From assembly GCA_013824165.1 (NCBI GenBank), contig PNNH01000099.1, forward strand, positions 27,976 to 91,975: DNA of 64,000 bases. The letters are read 5' to 3'. The notes under the pieces are model-generated. The model worked only from the letters and a program-made list of their open reading frames with translations, was not told where the DNA came from and ran no database searches. Shown in pieces: positions 34,170-44,348 of this stretch; the first letter of the stretch is position 1, and every line of letters begins with the position of its first letter. Origin of the DNA: Methylibium sp. Its GTDB lineage: Bacteria > Pseudomonadota > Gammaproteobacteria > Burkholderiales > Burkholderiaceae_C. A program made the position numbers and the translations under genes.

Positions 34170-35546
34170 ATGGGCTTCCAACAAGGTCTCTCCGGTCTGA
34201 ACGCCGCCAGCAAGAATCTGGAAATCATCGGCAACAACGTCGCCAACGCCAATACATACGGCGTCAAGAGCTCACGTGCCGAGTTTTCCGATCTGTATGC
34301 CGCCTCGCTGAGCGGCGCCGGGTCCAGCTCGGTCGGCATCGGCACCAAGCTGGCTTCGGTCGCCCAGCAGTTCACCCAGGGCAACATCTCGATCACCGAG
34401 AACCCAATGGATCTGGCCATCAACGGCGGCGGCTTCTTCCAGCTGAGTGACGGCAAGAACCCCACCTTCTACAGCCGCAACGGCCAGTTCAAGGTCGACA
34501 AGCAGGGCAATATCGTCAACAACGACCAGCTCAAGCTGATGGGCTATCCGGCGGATGGCACCGGCAAGATCACGCCCGGCCTGGCCCAGCCGCTGCAACT
34601 GCCCACCAAGGGCATCGAACCGCAGGTAACTGGCGACGTCAACATCGAGTTCAACCTCGACTCGCGCGCCAAGCCGACCGCACCGGTGGACGCGGGCGGC
34701 AATGAGATCAGCGGCATGTCGCTGACCGATCCCAGCACCTACAACAACGCCACCTCGCTGACCGTCTACGACAAGAAGGGCCAGCCGGTCGCCGTGACGC
34801 TGTACTTCCAGCGCACCAAGACCCCCGACCCGGCGGGCACGGGCGGCACGGTCTGGAACCTCTACGTGACCGCCAATGACAAGCCGGTGGACCTGGCCGC
34901 CGACGGCAGCACCATCACACCAGCCGACCCGAACGCGCCGCAGCTGCCCTACACGACCCTGATCTTCCCGAAGGAAGGCGGCTCGCCGCTGCAGCCGCTG
35001 GTGAAGATCGACCTGAACATCCCTGAAGGCGTCAACGCCGCCGGCGCCACCACGCTGGGCATCCCGGTCGACCCGGCCACCGCCGACCCCAACAACCCGG
35101 CCAACCGCGCCATCCGGCTGGACCTGACCGGCGCCACCGAGAACGGCAGCAGCTTTGCCGTCACCAACCTGACGCAGGATGGCTATGCGCCCGGCCAGCT
35201 GACTGGCATCCAGGTCGAGAAGGACGGCATCGTGACCGCCCGCTACTCGAACGGCCAGTCCAAGGCGGCCGGCCAGGTCGAACTGGCCAGCTTCCGCAAC
35301 AACCAGGGCCTGCAAGCCATGGGAGGCAACGTCTGGGCGCGCTCCAACGCTTCAGGCGAACCGGTGGTGGGCGTGCCCGGCGACGGCAACCTCGGCGTGC
35401 TCTCGCCCGGCTCGCTGGAGGAGTCCAACGTCGACCTGACCGCCGAGCTGGTGAACATGGTGACCGCACAGCGTGTCTACCAAGCCAATGCGCAGTCGAT
35501 CAAAACCCTGAACGACGTGCTGCAGACGCTGGTCAACCTGCGTTGA
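34170..35546 (+). CDS. flgE: Flagellar hook protein FlgE
   Basis: A 458-residue subunit of the universal-joint hook. The N-terminal rod/hook motif is GNNVANANTYGVKSSRAEF and the C-terminal helix is AELVNMVTAQRVYQANAQSI. The exposed middle (~150-340) is rich in Thr, Asp and Pro and is presumably the variable surface. It is longer than E. coli FlgE (402) because of this middle. AAGGA precedes the ATG by a normal distance. Confidence 0.96.
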   Translation: MGFQQGLSGLNAASKNLEIIGNNVANANTYGVKSSRAEFSDLYAASLSGAGSSSVGIGTKLASVAQQFTQGNISITENPMDLAINGGGFFQLSDGKNPTFYSRNGQFKVDKQGNIVNNDQLKLMGYPADGTGKITPGLAQPLQLPTKGIEPQVTGDVNIEFNLDSRAKPTAPVDAGGNEISGMSLTDPSTYNNATSLTVYDKKGQPVAVTLYFQRTKTPDPAGTGGTVWNLYVTANDKPVDLAADGSTITPADPNAPQLPYTTLIFPKEGGSPLQPLVKIDLNIPEGVNAAGATTLGIPVDPATADPNNPANRAIRLDLTGATENGSSFAVTNLTQDGYAPGQLTGIQVEKDGIVTARYSNGQSKAAGQVELASFRNNQGLQAMGGNVWARSNASGEPVVGVPGDGNLGVLSPGSLEESNVDLTAELVNMVTAQRVYQANAQSIKTLNDVLQTLVNLR

Positions 35547-35574
35547 TGCGGCATTGAACTGACCGGAGGCCAGC

Positions 35575-36300
35575 ATGGACCGCATGATCTACCTGTCGAT
35601 GGCCGGTGCCAAAGCCGCCATGCAGCGCCAGGACGTGTTGGCCAACAACCTGGCCAACGTCTCGACCAACGGCTTTCGCGCCGAGCTGCAGGCCTTTCGC
35701 GCCGTGCCGGTGCGCGGCGATGGTGCCAGCACGCGCGCCTATTCGCTCGAAACCACGATCGGCTACAACCCGAATCCCGGCCCCATCCAGCCGACCGGCC
35801 GCAACCTCGACGTGGCGATGCAGGGCAATGCCTGGCTGGCCGTGCAGGGGCTCGACGGCACCGAGGCCTACACAAGGGCCGGCGGCCTGGAGGTGAATGC
35901 CGAAGGCCTGCTGTCGCTGCGCAACGGCCTGCTGGCCCTGGGCGACGGCGGCCCGATCAATGCGCCGCCGAACTCGGAACTGCAGATCGGCAGCGACGGC
36001 ACCGTCACCGCCAAGGGGCCGACCGGCCGACCCACCGCCATCGGGCGCCTGAAGCTGGTGACACCTGAAACCCCGCTGACGCGCGGCACCGACGGCCTGT
36101 TCCGCGCTGCCGATGGCGACCTGCCGGCCGACGCGACCGCCAAGCTGCAGGACGGCGCGCTGGAAAGCTCCAACGTCAGCGCCGTCGAGACCATGGTCAG
36201 CATGATCGCCGCCGCGCGCCAGTTCGAGCAGCAGATGAAGCTGCTGCAAATCGCCCAGACCCAAGGCCAGCAGTCGGCCAAGCTGCTGGGCACCACTTAA
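35575..36300 (+). CDS. flgF: Flagellar basal-body rod protein FlgF
   Basis: A 241-residue proximal rod protein. It shows LANNLANVSTNGFRAELQAF near the N-terminus, VAMQGNAWLAVQG in the middle, and the C-terminal helix SAVETMVSMIAAARQFEQQM. It differs from FlgG by the start MDRMIYLSMAGAKA, which is typical of FlgF. It lies 28 bp after flgE and 12 bp before flgG. Confidence 0.96.
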   Translation: MDRMIYLSMAGAKAAMQRQDVLANNLANVSTNGFRAELQAFRAVPVRGDGASTRAYSLETTIGYNPNPGPIQPTGRNLDVAMQGNAWLAVQGLDGTEAYTRAGGLEVNAEGLLSLRNGLLALGDGGPINAPPNSELQIGSDGTVTAKGPTGRPTAIGRLKLVTPETPLTRGTDGLFRAADGDLPADATAKLQDGALESSNVSAVETMVSMIAAARQFEQQMKLLQIAQTQGQQSAKLLGTT

Positions 36301-36312
36301 AGGAACGCCGCC

Positions 36313-37095
36313 ATGATCCGCTCACTCTGGATTGCCAAGACCGGCATGGAGGCCCAGCAGACCCAGCTGGACACCATCTCGCACAACCTCGCCAACGTCG
36401 CCACCAACGGCTTCAAACGTTCGCACGCGGTGTTCGAGGACCTGATTTACCAGAACCTGCGCCAGACCGGCGCCAACACCACCGAGCAGACCGTGCTACC
36501 CACCGGCCTGCAGGTCGGCCTGGGCGTGCGCCCGGTCGCCACCTCGCGGGTGTTCAGCCAGGGCAATCTGCAGCAGACCACCAACAACCTCGATCTGGCG
36601 ATCAAGGGCAGCGGCTTCTTCCAGATCCAGATGCCCGACGGCACCACCGCCTACACCCGCGACGGCAGCTTCCAGCTCGACGCCAACGGCCAGATCGTCA
36701 CCAACAACGGCTACACCCTGCTGCCCGGCATCACCGTGCCGGCCAATGCGCAGAGCCTGACCGTCGGCCAGGACGGCACGGTCAGCGTCACAGTGCCGGG
36801 CCAGGCCACGCCACAGACGGTGGGCCAGATCCAGGTCGCCAACTTCGTCAATCCGGCTGGCCTGGATCCGCGCGGCCAGAACTTGTTCGCTGAAACCGCT
36901 TCCTCCGGCACGCCCAATGCCGGCGCCCCCAATGCCAATGGCCTGGGCGCGCTGCAGCAGGGCTTCGTCGAAACCTCCAACGTCAACGTGGTGGAAGAGC
37001 TGGTGCAGATGATCCAGACACAGCGCGCCTACGAGCTCAACTCCAAGGCCGTGCAGACCTCGGACCAGATGCTGCAAAAGCTCAGCCAGATCTAA
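36313..37095 (+). CDS. flgG: Flagellar distal rod protein FlgG
   Basis: A 260-residue distal rod subunit, the most conserved rod protein. It starts [20 protein letters not shown], carries [21 protein letters not shown], and ends in [20 protein letters not shown] and LQKLSQI. Length matches the family exactly. Confidence 0.97.
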   Translation: MIRSLWIAKTGMEAQQTQLDTISHNLANVATNGFKRSHAVFEDLIYQNLRQTGANTTEQTVLPTGLQVGLGVRPVATSRVFSQGNLQQTTNNLDLAIKGSGFFQIQMPDGTTAYTRDGSFQLDANGQIVTNNGYTLLPGITVPANAQSLTVGQDGTVSVTVPGQATPQTVGQIQVANFVNPAGLDPRGQNLFAETASSGTPNAGAPNANGLGALQQGFVETSNVNVVEELVQMIQTQRAYELNSKAVQTSDQMLQKLSQI

Positions 37096-37107
37096 GGAGC
37101 GCTTGCC

Positions 37108-37791
37108 ATGACCTTGCGCCGCACCCTCACCTCACTGGGCCTGCTCGGCCCCGCCCTGCTGCTGGGCGGCTGCGCCAGCCTGCAGAGCCCGCGCGTCGAA
37201 CTGCAGAGCACCCCCGTGGTGCAGCTGCCCCAGTTGCCCGCCGCGGCACCCAGCAATGGCTCGATCTACCAGTCGGTCAGCTACCGGCCGCTGTTCGAGG
37301 ATCACCGCGCCCGCCTGGTGGGCGACACGCTGACGGTGCAGATCACCGAGAACATCTCCGCCACGCAAAGTTCGAGCAGCGCACTGGACAAGAAGGGCGA
37401 ACTGGCCGGTGCCGTCACCGCCCTGCCCGGCATCGCCGCCAATTCCTTCGGCCGCGCCAGCGTCGGCGCCACCAGCGCCGCCACCAGCGCCGGCAAGGGC
37501 AGCAATGCCAATAGCAATACCTTCAGCGGCAGCATCACCGCGGTGGTCACGGCAGTCCTGCCCAATGGCCACCTGATGATCTCGGGCGAGAAGCAGATCG
37601 GCGTCAACGACAACGTGGACGTGCTGCGCTTCACCGGCCAGGTCGATCCGCGCGCCATCCAGCAGGGCAATGCCGTGCCGTCGGTGGCCGTCGCCAATGT
37701 GCGGGTAGAGCAGCGCGGACGCGGCTCCTACGCCCAAGCGCATGGAATAGGCTGGTTGTCCCGCTTCTTTTTAAGTCTTTCGCCCACTTAA
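37108..37791 (+). CDS. flgH: Flagellar L-ring lipoprotein FlgH
   Basis: A 227-residue outer-membrane lipoprotein that forms the L ring. The lipobox is LLGGC with the lipidated Cys at residue ~22. Family features are the GDTLTVQITENISATQSS stretch and ITAVVTAVLPNGHLMISGEKQI, followed by INxN-type residues (VNDNVDVLRFTGQVDP). It lies between flgG and flgI, 12 bp after flgG. Confidence 0.96.
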   Translation: MTLRRTLTSLGLLGPALLLGGCASLQSPRVELQSTPVVQLPQLPAAAPSNGSIYQSVSYRPLFEDHRARLVGDTLTVQITENISATQSSSSALDKKGELAGAVTALPGIAANSFGRASVGATSAATSAGKGSNANSNTFSGSITAVVTAVLPNGHLMISGEKQIGVNDNVDVLRFTGQVDPRAIQQGNAVPSVAVANVRVEQRGRGSYAQAHGIGWLSRFFLSLSPT

Positions 37792-37833
37792 GTTTGCCCA
37801 GAATCGGTCGCATAGGATTCCCGTGCGACCGCC

Positions 37834-38958
37834 ATGCAAACCCCTCTGACCTCACTGCTGAAGCCCCTGATCTGGCTGGCCCTCGCCCTGGCGAGCACCC
37901 TGCCAGTCCAGGTTCAGGCTGCCCGCATCAAGGAAGTGGCCAGCGTGGCCGGCGTGCGCAGCAACCCGCTGACCGGCTATGGCCTGGTCGTCGGCCTGGA
38001 CGGCACCGGTGACCAGACCACCCAGGCCCCCTTCACCGGCCAGAGCCTGCAGGCCATGCTGCAGCAGTTCGGCGTCATCCTGCCGCAGGGCATGACCATG
38101 CAGCCGCGCAATATCGCGGCCGTCATGGTGACCGCCCAGCTGCCGCCCTTCGCCCAACCCGGCCAGCAGCTCGACATCGCGGTCTCGTCGATCGGCAATG
38201 CCAAGAGCCTGCGTGGCGGCACACTGATCGCCACGCCGCTGCGCGGTGCCGACGGCCAGGTCTATGCCCTGGCCCAGGGCAATCTGATCGTCGGTGGCGC
38301 CGGCGCCTCGGCCGGCGGCTCCAAAGTCCAGATCAACCACCTGAGCGCAGGCCGCATCCCCTCGGGCGCCAGCGTCGAGCGCAGCGTGCCGACGCCGCTG
38401 CAGATGGGAGACAGCATCCAGCTCGACCTGAATGCGAGCGACTACGCCACCGCCCGCGCGGTGGCCCAGGCCGTCAACCGCGCCAAGGGTGCCGGCGTGG
38501 CCCAGGCCGTCGACGGCCGGGTGGTGCGCGTCAAGGCGCCCAGCAATCCGGACGAGCGCGTCAGCTTCCTGGCCGATCTCGAGAACCTGCCGCTGGAGCT
38601 GGCCGTGCCGGCCGCGCGCATCGTCATCAACGCCCGCACCGGCTCGGTGGTGATGAACCAGGCCGTCACGCTGAAGGCCTGCGCCGTGGCGCATGGCAGC
38701 CTGTCGGTGACGATCAGCACCACCCCCACGGTCAGCCAGCCCGGCCCCTTGTCAGGCGGCCAGACCACAGTGACCGAAAAGAGCGACATCTCGATCCGCC
38801 AGGAGCCCGGCTCCTTGATCCAGATGCCTGAAGGTGCCAAGCTGTCCGACGTGGTGAAGGCGCTGAACGCGCTGGGTGCCACGCCCCAAGACCTGCTGGC
38901 CATCCTGCAGGCGATGAAGACGGCCGGCGCGCTCTCGGCCGAACTGGAGGTGATCTGA
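37834..38958 (+). CDS. flgI: Flagellar P-ring protein FlgI
   Basis: A 374-residue periplasmic protein that forms the P ring around the rod. A Sec signal peptide ends near VQVQAARIKE. Family hallmarks are VAGVRSNPLTGYGLVVGLDG, GDQTTQAPFTGQSL and RNIAAVMVTAQLPPFA, and the C-terminus has EKSDISIRQEPG. It requires FlgA, which is encoded nearby. It lies 42 bp after flgH and 1 bp before flgJ. Confidence 0.97.
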   Translation: MQTPLTSLLKPLIWLALALASTLPVQVQAARIKEVASVAGVRSNPLTGYGLVVGLDGTGDQTTQAPFTGQSLQAMLQQFGVILPQGMTMQPRNIAAVMVTAQLPPFAQPGQQLDIAVSSIGNAKSLRGGTLIATPLRGADGQVYALAQGNLIVGGAGASAGGSKVQINHLSAGRIPSGASVERSVPTPLQMGDSIQLDLNASDYATARAVAQAVNRAKGAGVAQAVDGRVVRVKAPSNPDERVSFLADLENLPLELAVPAARIVINARTGSVVMNQAVTLKACAVAHGSLSVTISTTPTVSQPGPLSGGQTTVTEKSDISIRQEPGSLIQMPEGAKLSDVVKALNALGATPQDLLAILQAMKTAGALSAELEVI

Positions 38959-38959
38959 C

Positions 38960-39826
38960 ATGGCCACCACGCCCTTCAGCCTGAATGCATCCACCACGCT
39001 GAGCACGGACACCCGCAGCGTCGAGTCGCTGCGTGCCGCCGCCGCGCGGGATCCCAAGTCCAGCATCCGCGAAACCGCGCGCCAGTTCGAATCGCTCTTC
39101 ATGCAAGAGGTGATGAAGAGCATGCGCGCCTCGACGCTGGCGTCCGGCATGATGGACAACTCGGCCACCCAGATGGGCACCGAGATGCTGGACACGCAGT
39201 TCGCCGGCAAGATGACCGGCCTGCCCGGCGGGCTATCCGACGCGATCGCGCGCCAGCTGCAACGCCAGATGGGCATCGCTGACGACAAGGCCGAGGCCAG
39301 GACATTACAGCCGCTGCCAGCGCTGGCCAAGAAGAATGTGGCGCCGCATGTGCAGAGCTTCATCCAGCAGCACGACGATGCCGCCAAGGCGGCCGAAACG
39401 GCCACCGGCATTCCGGCCAGCTTCATGATCGCTCAGGCCGCCCACGAGTCGGGCTGGGGCCGGCGCGAGATCAAGATGCGCGACGGCAGCACCAGCTTCA
39501 ATGTGTTCGGCATCAAGGCCACGAGCAACTGGAAGGGTCCGGTCGCCGAAGTGCAGACCACCGAATTCATCGACGGCAAGCCGCAGAAAGTCACCGCCAA
39601 GTTCCGCGCGTACGCCAGCTACGAGGAAGCCTTCAAGGACTACGCCCGACTGCTGGGCAACAACGCCCGCTACGCCGACGTGGTGGCCAAGGCCCAGAAG
39701 GGTGGCGGCGCCGAAACCTTCGCCCAGGGTCTGCAGAAGGCCGGTTACGCCACCGATCCCGAATACGCCAGCAAGTTGGCGCGTGTGATCAACACCACGG
39801 TGCGCGTGCAGCGCGCCCTGGCCTGA
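38960..39826 (+). CDS. flgJ: Bifunctional rod-cap/peptidoglycan hydrolase FlgJ
   Basis: A 288-residue periplasmic protein with two domains. Residues ~25-110 are the rod-scaffold part (ETARQFESLFMQEVMKSMRAS). Residues ~130-285 are a glucosaminidase-type hydrolase with AAHESGWGRREIKM, whose Glu is the likely catalytic residue, and NVFGIKATSNWKGP. The enzyme opens peptidoglycan for the growing rod. Both domains are present, as in enteric FlgJ and unlike the single-domain forms. Confidence 0.95.
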   Translation: MATTPFSLNASTTLSTDTRSVESLRAAAARDPKSSIRETARQFESLFMQEVMKSMRASTLASGMMDNSATQMGTEMLDTQFAGKMTGLPGGLSDAIARQLQRQMGIADDKAEARTLQPLPALAKKNVAPHVQSFIQQHDDAAKAAETATGIPASFMIAQAAHESGWGRREIKMRDGSTSFNVFGIKATSNWKGPVAEVQTTEFIDGKPQKVTAKFRAYASYEEAFKDYARLLGNNARYADVVAKAQKGGGAETFAQGLQKAGYATDPEYASKLARVINTTVRVQRALA

Positions 39827-39857
39827 AGCCGCGCGGCGACAAGAGCAAGGAACAGCC

Positions 39858-41873
39858 ATGGGAACCTCAGCACTGCTTTCACTGGGCATGCGCGCGATGT
39901 TCGCCAACCAGGCGGCATTGCAGACCATCGGCCAGAACATCGCCAACGCCAACACCCCGGGCTATTCGCGCCAATCGGTCGCGCTGACCACGCCCACCGG
40001 CCAGTTCACCGGCGCCGGCTTCTTCGGCAAGGGCGTACAGGTCGAGACGGTGACCCGCTCCTACAACGAGTTTCTGACCCGGGACGCGGCCAGCGCCAAG
40101 TCCATGGCCTTCATGGACTCGACCCGCTTCTCCCAGCTGCAGCAGCTTGAGAGCCTGTTCCCGCCCGGCGATCAAGGCCTGGGTCAGGCGGCCAACCAGT
40201 TTCTCAATGCGATGGTCGATGTGTCGACCCGCCCCTCCGACCCTTCGGCCCGCCAGGTGGTGCTGGGCCGCGCCCAGGAACTGGCTGCCCGCTTTTCCAA
40301 TGCCGGCCAGCAGCTCGCCGAGCTGCAATCGGGCGTGGTCAGCGATCTGCGCGCCAATGTGGACGTGCTCAATCAGCTGGCCAAGCAGATTGCCACCGCC
40401 AACGACCAGATCGCCCGGGTGAATGGTTCGGGCCACACCGCCAACGACCTGCTCGACAAGCGTGACCAGCTGATCTCCGAGCTGAGCCAGTATGTGCAGG
40501 TCAGCACCCTGCCCTCGGACGACGGCACGATGGGCGTCTTCATCGGCGGTGGTCAGCGCCTGGTGCTGGGCTCGATCGCCCAGCAGCTCGAAGTCAGCGC
40601 CGACCCCTACGACAGCTCGCGCGCACAGCTCAACATCATCGAAGCCGCCGGCTCGCGGCCGCTGGACGAAAGCATCCTGACCGGCGGCTCGCTGGCCGCG
40701 CTGCTGACCTACCAGAACCGCGATCTGCAGGACGCCCGCAACCTGATCGGCCAGATGGCCATGGCCGTCTCGGAGCGTGTCAATGCGCAGCAAGCCCTGG
40801 GGATGGACCTGTCCTCGCCCGCCGGACTGGGCAGCCCGATGTTCGACTATGGTGACGCCCGCACACTGCCGGCCAAGACCAATGCGCGCAATCCGGACGG
40901 CAGCTTCGTCAGCACCCTGTCGGTGGAGATCGTCGATGCCACGCGGGTTCCGGCCGAGTCCTTCGAAGTGCGCCGCGATCCCAACAACCCGGCCGCCTAC
41001 CTGCTGAGCATCCGCCCGGACGGACAGCCGGAATCGATGGATGCAGCCCAGGTCGAGACCCGCTACGGCCTGCGCCTGACGGATGGTGGCGGCCCGATGA
41101 CCACCACCGACTCCTTCCTACTCGAACCCGTGGCCATGGCCGCGGTCGGCATGCGGCGCTCGCTGGATTCGCCGAACGGCATCGCCGCGGCATCGCCGGT
41201 GACCGCCGTCACCTCGATCAACAACAAGGGCACGGCCACGGTCGAATCCTTGTATGCCGTGAACGCCAACATCGAGTCCGTCGTCGACCCGGCTGCGCCC
41301 AAGGTGCCGATGCAGATCGTGTTCGGCGCGGTCGACCCGAGCGACAACAGCGTCAGCTACAGCGTGACAATGGCCGATGGCAGCGTGGTGAACGGCAACT
41401 GGAAGGCCGGCACCGCCATCGGCAGCTTTCCCCTGGCGGGCATCGATCTAGGCTTCGAATTGCGCCTGAACGGCGTGCCGCGCGACGGCGATGTGATCGA
41501 TGTCGCGGCCACGGCCTTCGCCTCCAGCAACAACGGCAACGCCAAGGCCTTCTTGAACATGCAGAAGGAAGCCTTCGTCGGCCGCACCGTGGCGGCAGAC
41601 GGCAGCGTCAGCCGCGGCTCCACCATCACGGACGCCTATGCGTCAGCGATGTCGGAGATCGGTTCGCGTGTGCAGGGTGCCGAGTACCTCAGTGGCGTGT
41701 CCACCGCGGTGGCCAGCAATGCCGAACAGGTGCGCAGCGGCAATGCCGGCGTCAACCTCGACGAGGAAGCCGCGCGCCTGATGCAGTTCCAGCAGGGCTA
41801 CCAAGCCGCCGCCAAGGTGCTGCAGGTCGGACAGACTATCTTCGACGAACTGCTCAAGCTCTCGCAGCGCTGA
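39858..41873 (+). CDS. flgK: Flagellar hook-filament junction protein FlgK (HAP1)
   Basis: A 671-residue junction protein. The N-terminal motif is IGQNIANANTPGYSRQSVAL and the C-terminus is NLDEEAARLMQFQQGYQAAAK, both forming the D0 coiled part. The middle is variable and longer than in E. coli (547 residues). It is secreted through the flagellum with the help of FlgN (30722). It lies 31 bp after flgJ with AAGGA before the start. Confidence 0.96.
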   Translation: MGTSALLSLGMRAMFANQAALQTIGQNIANANTPGYSRQSVALTTPTGQFTGAGFFGKGVQVETVTRSYNEFLTRDAASAKSMAFMDSTRFSQLQQLESLFPPGDQGLGQAANQFLNAMVDVSTRPSDPSARQVVLGRAQELAARFSNAGQQLAELQSGVVSDLRANVDVLNQLAKQIATANDQIARVNGSGHTANDLLDKRDQLISELSQYVQVSTLPSDDGTMGVFIGGGQRLVLGSIAQQLEVSADPYDSSRAQLNIIEAAGSRPLDESILTGGSLAALLTYQNRDLQDARNLIGQMAMAVSERVNAQQALGMDLSSPAGLGSPMFDYGDARTLPAKTNARNPDGSFVSTLSVEIVDATRVPAESFEVRRDPNNPAAYLLSIRPDGQPESMDAAQVETRYGLRLTDGGGPMTTTDSFLLEPVAMAAVGMRRSLDSPNGIAAASPVTAVTSINNKGTATVESLYAVNANIESVVDPAAPKVPMQIVFGAVDPSDNSVSYSVTMADGSVVNGNWKAGTAIGSFPLAGIDLGFELRLNGVPRDGDVIDVAATAFASSNNGNAKAFLNMQKEAFVGRTVAADGSVSRGSTITDAYASAMSEIGSRVQGAEYLSGVSTAVASNAEQVRSGNAGVNLDEEAARLMQFQQGYQAAAKVLQVGQTIFDELLKLSQR

Positions 41874-41909
41874 AGCCGCTGAATAGAAACGCTCCTTCGG
41901 AGACTCGCC

Positions 41910-43121
41910 ATGCGCATCAGCACCTCCAATATGTTCGACGCCAGCATCCTGACGCTGCAGCAGCGCCAGCAGCAGATGCAGGATGCCCAGCAGCGCCTGA
42001 CCTCGGGCAAGCGCATCGAGAAGGCCAGCGACGACCCGACGGCTGCCGCGCGCGCCGAGCGCGCGCTGACCGCCATCGGTCGCATCGACGCCAACCAGCG
42101 CGCGCTGGAAGCCAGCCGCAACGGCATGCAACTCAGCGAGTCGGCCCTGGGCGACGCCAGCGAGTTGCTGCAGCAGGTGCGCGAGGCGGTGGTGGCCGCC
42201 GGCAATGCCAGCTACAGCGATCCGGAGCGCCAGGGTCTGGCCAGCAAGATCGCCGGCCTGCGCACACAGCTGCTGTCGATCGCTAACCGCAGCGACGGTG
42301 CCGGCGGCTTCCTGTTTGGCGGTCAGGGCTCGTCGGATCCACCCTTCCTCGATGAACCGACCGGCGTGCGCTACACCGGCACGCCGGGTGCGGTGCAGAC
42401 CGGCAACCTTGAAAACTTCCCCTTGACCGTGGATGGCCGGCTGGCCTGGCTGCAGGCTCGCAGCGGCAACGGCACCTTCAGCACCAGCAGCCTGCCCAAC
42501 ACCGTCACCGGCCTGCCGGCCAAGACCTGGATCGACGCCGGCCGCGTGACCAACCCCTCGCAGCTGACCGGCAACGACTACCAGATCCAGATCTCCGGCA
42601 GCGGTGCTGGCGCCACCTACAACGTGACCAACACCACCACCGGCGCCGTGGTCAAGAGCGACACGTTCATTTCAGGCAAGTCGATCGAGTTCGACGGCGT
42701 GTCCGTGATCCTGTCCGGCGCCGCGGAAGATGGCGATGCCTTCAATCTGCAGGCCTCAGCGCCCGGTATGTCGGTGTTCGGTGTGATCGACCAGGCCATC
42801 ACCGAGCTCAACAGCCCGCAGCGCAGCAGCATCCAGATTGCCCAGTCGAACTCCAGCCGCCTGCGCGACATCGATGCGGTGATGGTGAACCTACAGAATG
42901 TGCGCAGCCAGGTGGGCGAGCGGCTGAACAATCTTGACGGCAGCGAGCAGCGCATGGCCGACAACAAGTTGTACAACCAGAGCGAGCGCTCATCCGCCGA
43001 AGATCTGGACATGGTTCAAGGCATCTCCGATTTCCAGAACCAACAATCGGGCTACGATGCGGCCCTGAAGACCTATGCCATGGTGCAGAAGATGTCTCTG
43101 TTCCAGTACATCAGCATGTGA
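41910..43121 (+). CDS. flgL: Flagellar hook-filament junction protein FlgL (HAP3)
   Basis: A 403-residue protein related to flagellin. The N-terminal core is MRISTSNMFDASILTLQQRQ with QRLTSGKRIEKASDDPTAA, and the C-terminus has QGISDFQNQQSGYDAALKTY. It joins FlgK to the first flagellin ring. It is the last flg gene of the run; the next gene starts 6 bp later, so read-through is likely. Confidence 0.95.
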   Translation: MRISTSNMFDASILTLQQRQQQMQDAQQRLTSGKRIEKASDDPTAAARAERALTAIGRIDANQRALEASRNGMQLSESALGDASELLQQVREAVVAAGNASYSDPERQGLASKIAGLRTQLLSIANRSDGAGGFLFGGQGSSDPPFLDEPTGVRYTGTPGAVQTGNLENFPLTVDGRLAWLQARSGNGTFSTSSLPNTVTGLPAKTWIDAGRVTNPSQLTGNDYQIQISGSGAGATYNVTNTTTGAVVKSDTFISGKSIEFDGVSVILSGAAEDGDAFNLQASAPGMSVFGVIDQAITELNSPQRSSIQIAQSNSSRLRDIDAVMVNLQNVRSQVGERLNNLDGSEQRMADNKLYNQSERSSAEDLDMVQGISDFQNQQSGYDAALKTYAMVQKMSLFQYISM

Positions 43122-43127
43122 CCCTTG

Positions 43128-44312
43128 ATGACCCAACTCCATAGCATTCTCGGCACCCTGGCCCTGGGCTACGCGCCCATGATCGACCCCCAGCACATGG
43201 TGCTGGCCACACGTCTGACCGTCATTCCGCTGCGCCCTGATGCGCGCCCGGATGCCGCCGAATTGCTGGCCGCACTGGCCGAGGTCTGGCCTGAGGGCGG
43301 CAAGCCGGCCGTGCTGAGCGTGCTCAGCGAGAGCCTGCTCGAAGGCCTGCTGCAAAGCGAGCTCAGCAGCAATCTGATGCTGGAGCTTCCGGCCTTCATG
43401 ATCAACGACGAACGTCTGCCGGCGCTGCAGGCCTTGAAGAAGCGCGGCGTGGCGCTGCTGCTCAAGGGCCGGCCGCTGAACGCGCTCTCACCCGAGATGC
43501 TCGGCTGCTTCAAGCAGTCGGTGATCGACCTGGACGATGATCGCAACAACCCGGCACCGGCCACGACTTTGCCCAAGCTGCAGTCGGCGGTGCGCGGCGC
43601 GGCCGATGTCGAAGACAGCTTCAAGCGCGGTGCCGTGGCCGTGCTGGGCTGGCCGGTTGAAGGCAGCTACGAGCCGCCCGAAGGCGCCCCCAAGACCGAG
43701 GTGCAGGCCGATCTGCAGGTGATCGTGCAGCTGATGTCCCAGCTCGATCAGGGTGAGGACATCGAGAAGCTCGAAGCCACGCTCAAGCGCGACCCCAGCC
43801 TGGCCTTCAAGCTGCTGCGCTATCTGAATTCGGCGGCCTTCGGACTGCCAGTGGAAGTCTCGTCCTTCCGTCACGCCATCATGCTGCTGGGCTATGCACG
43901 CCTGAAACGATGGCTGGCCCTGCTGCTGGCCACCGCCAGCAAGGACCATGCGATGCGGCCGGTGATGTACGGCGCGCTGCGCCGCGGCCTGCTGATGGAA
44001 GAGCTGGCCAAGGGCATGGGTGACGCCGAGGCACGCGACGAGATGTTCATCTGCGGCCTGTTCTCGCAGCTCGACCACATGCTCAAGCAGCCCTTCGCCA
44101 AGCTGCTGCAGGCCATCCCCATGCCCGAACGCGTGCGCCAGGCGCTGGTCGAGGGCAGCGGCCCCTTCCAGCCGTATCTGGAGCTGGTGCGGGCGATCGA
44201 GTCGGAGTCGGTATTCGACTACCGCCAGGCGGCCGAGCAACTGATGCTGGGCGCCGAGGAAATCAACAGCTGCCTGCTGCGCGCACTGGCCAAGGCACAG
44301 CAGTTGGAGTGA
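43128..44312 (+). CDS. HDOD-domain protein with degenerate EAL-like N-terminus
   Basis: A 394-residue cytosolic signalling protein. The C-terminal half (~190-380) is an HDOD domain (LEATLKRDPSLAFKLLRYLN, FRHAIMLLGYARLKRWLALL). The first ~190 residues resemble the inactive EAL-type module of YuxH-like proteins, but I see no EAL, DDFGTG or other catalytic residue, so phosphodiesterase activity is unlikely. A TTG codon precedes the ATG at 43128. It lies 6 bp after flgL and is probably cotranscribed with it. Related proteins modulate motility or c-di-GMP; the role here is inferred. Confidence 0.8.
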   Translation: MTQLHSILGTLALGYAPMIDPQHMVLATRLTVIPLRPDARPDAAELLAALAEVWPEGGKPAVLSVLSESLLEGLLQSELSSNLMLELPAFMINDERLPALQALKKRGVALLLKGRPLNALSPEMLGCFKQSVIDLDDDRNNPAPATTLPKLQSAVRGAADVEDSFKRGAVAVLGWPVEGSYEPPEGAPKTEVQADLQVIVQLMSQLDQGEDIEKLEATLKRDPSLAFKLLRYLNSAAFGLPVEVSSFRHAIMLLGYARLKRWLALLLATASKDHAMRPVMYGALRRGLLMEELAKGMGDAEARDEMFICGLFSQLDHMLKQPFAKLLQAIPMPERVRQALVEGSGPFQPYLELVRAIESESVFDYRQAAEQLMLGAEEINSCLLRALAKAQQLE

Positions 44313-44348
44313 GCGGGCTGTCGCAGCCCCTCATCTACACTCCAACGC

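Noticed and set aside
32589..41873. Recurring LANxANxxTxGF-like words across flgB, flgC, flgE, flgF, flgG and flgK, suggesting duplicated DNA
   Set aside because: This is the normal shared N-terminal motif of axial flagellar proteins, not a DNA repeat.
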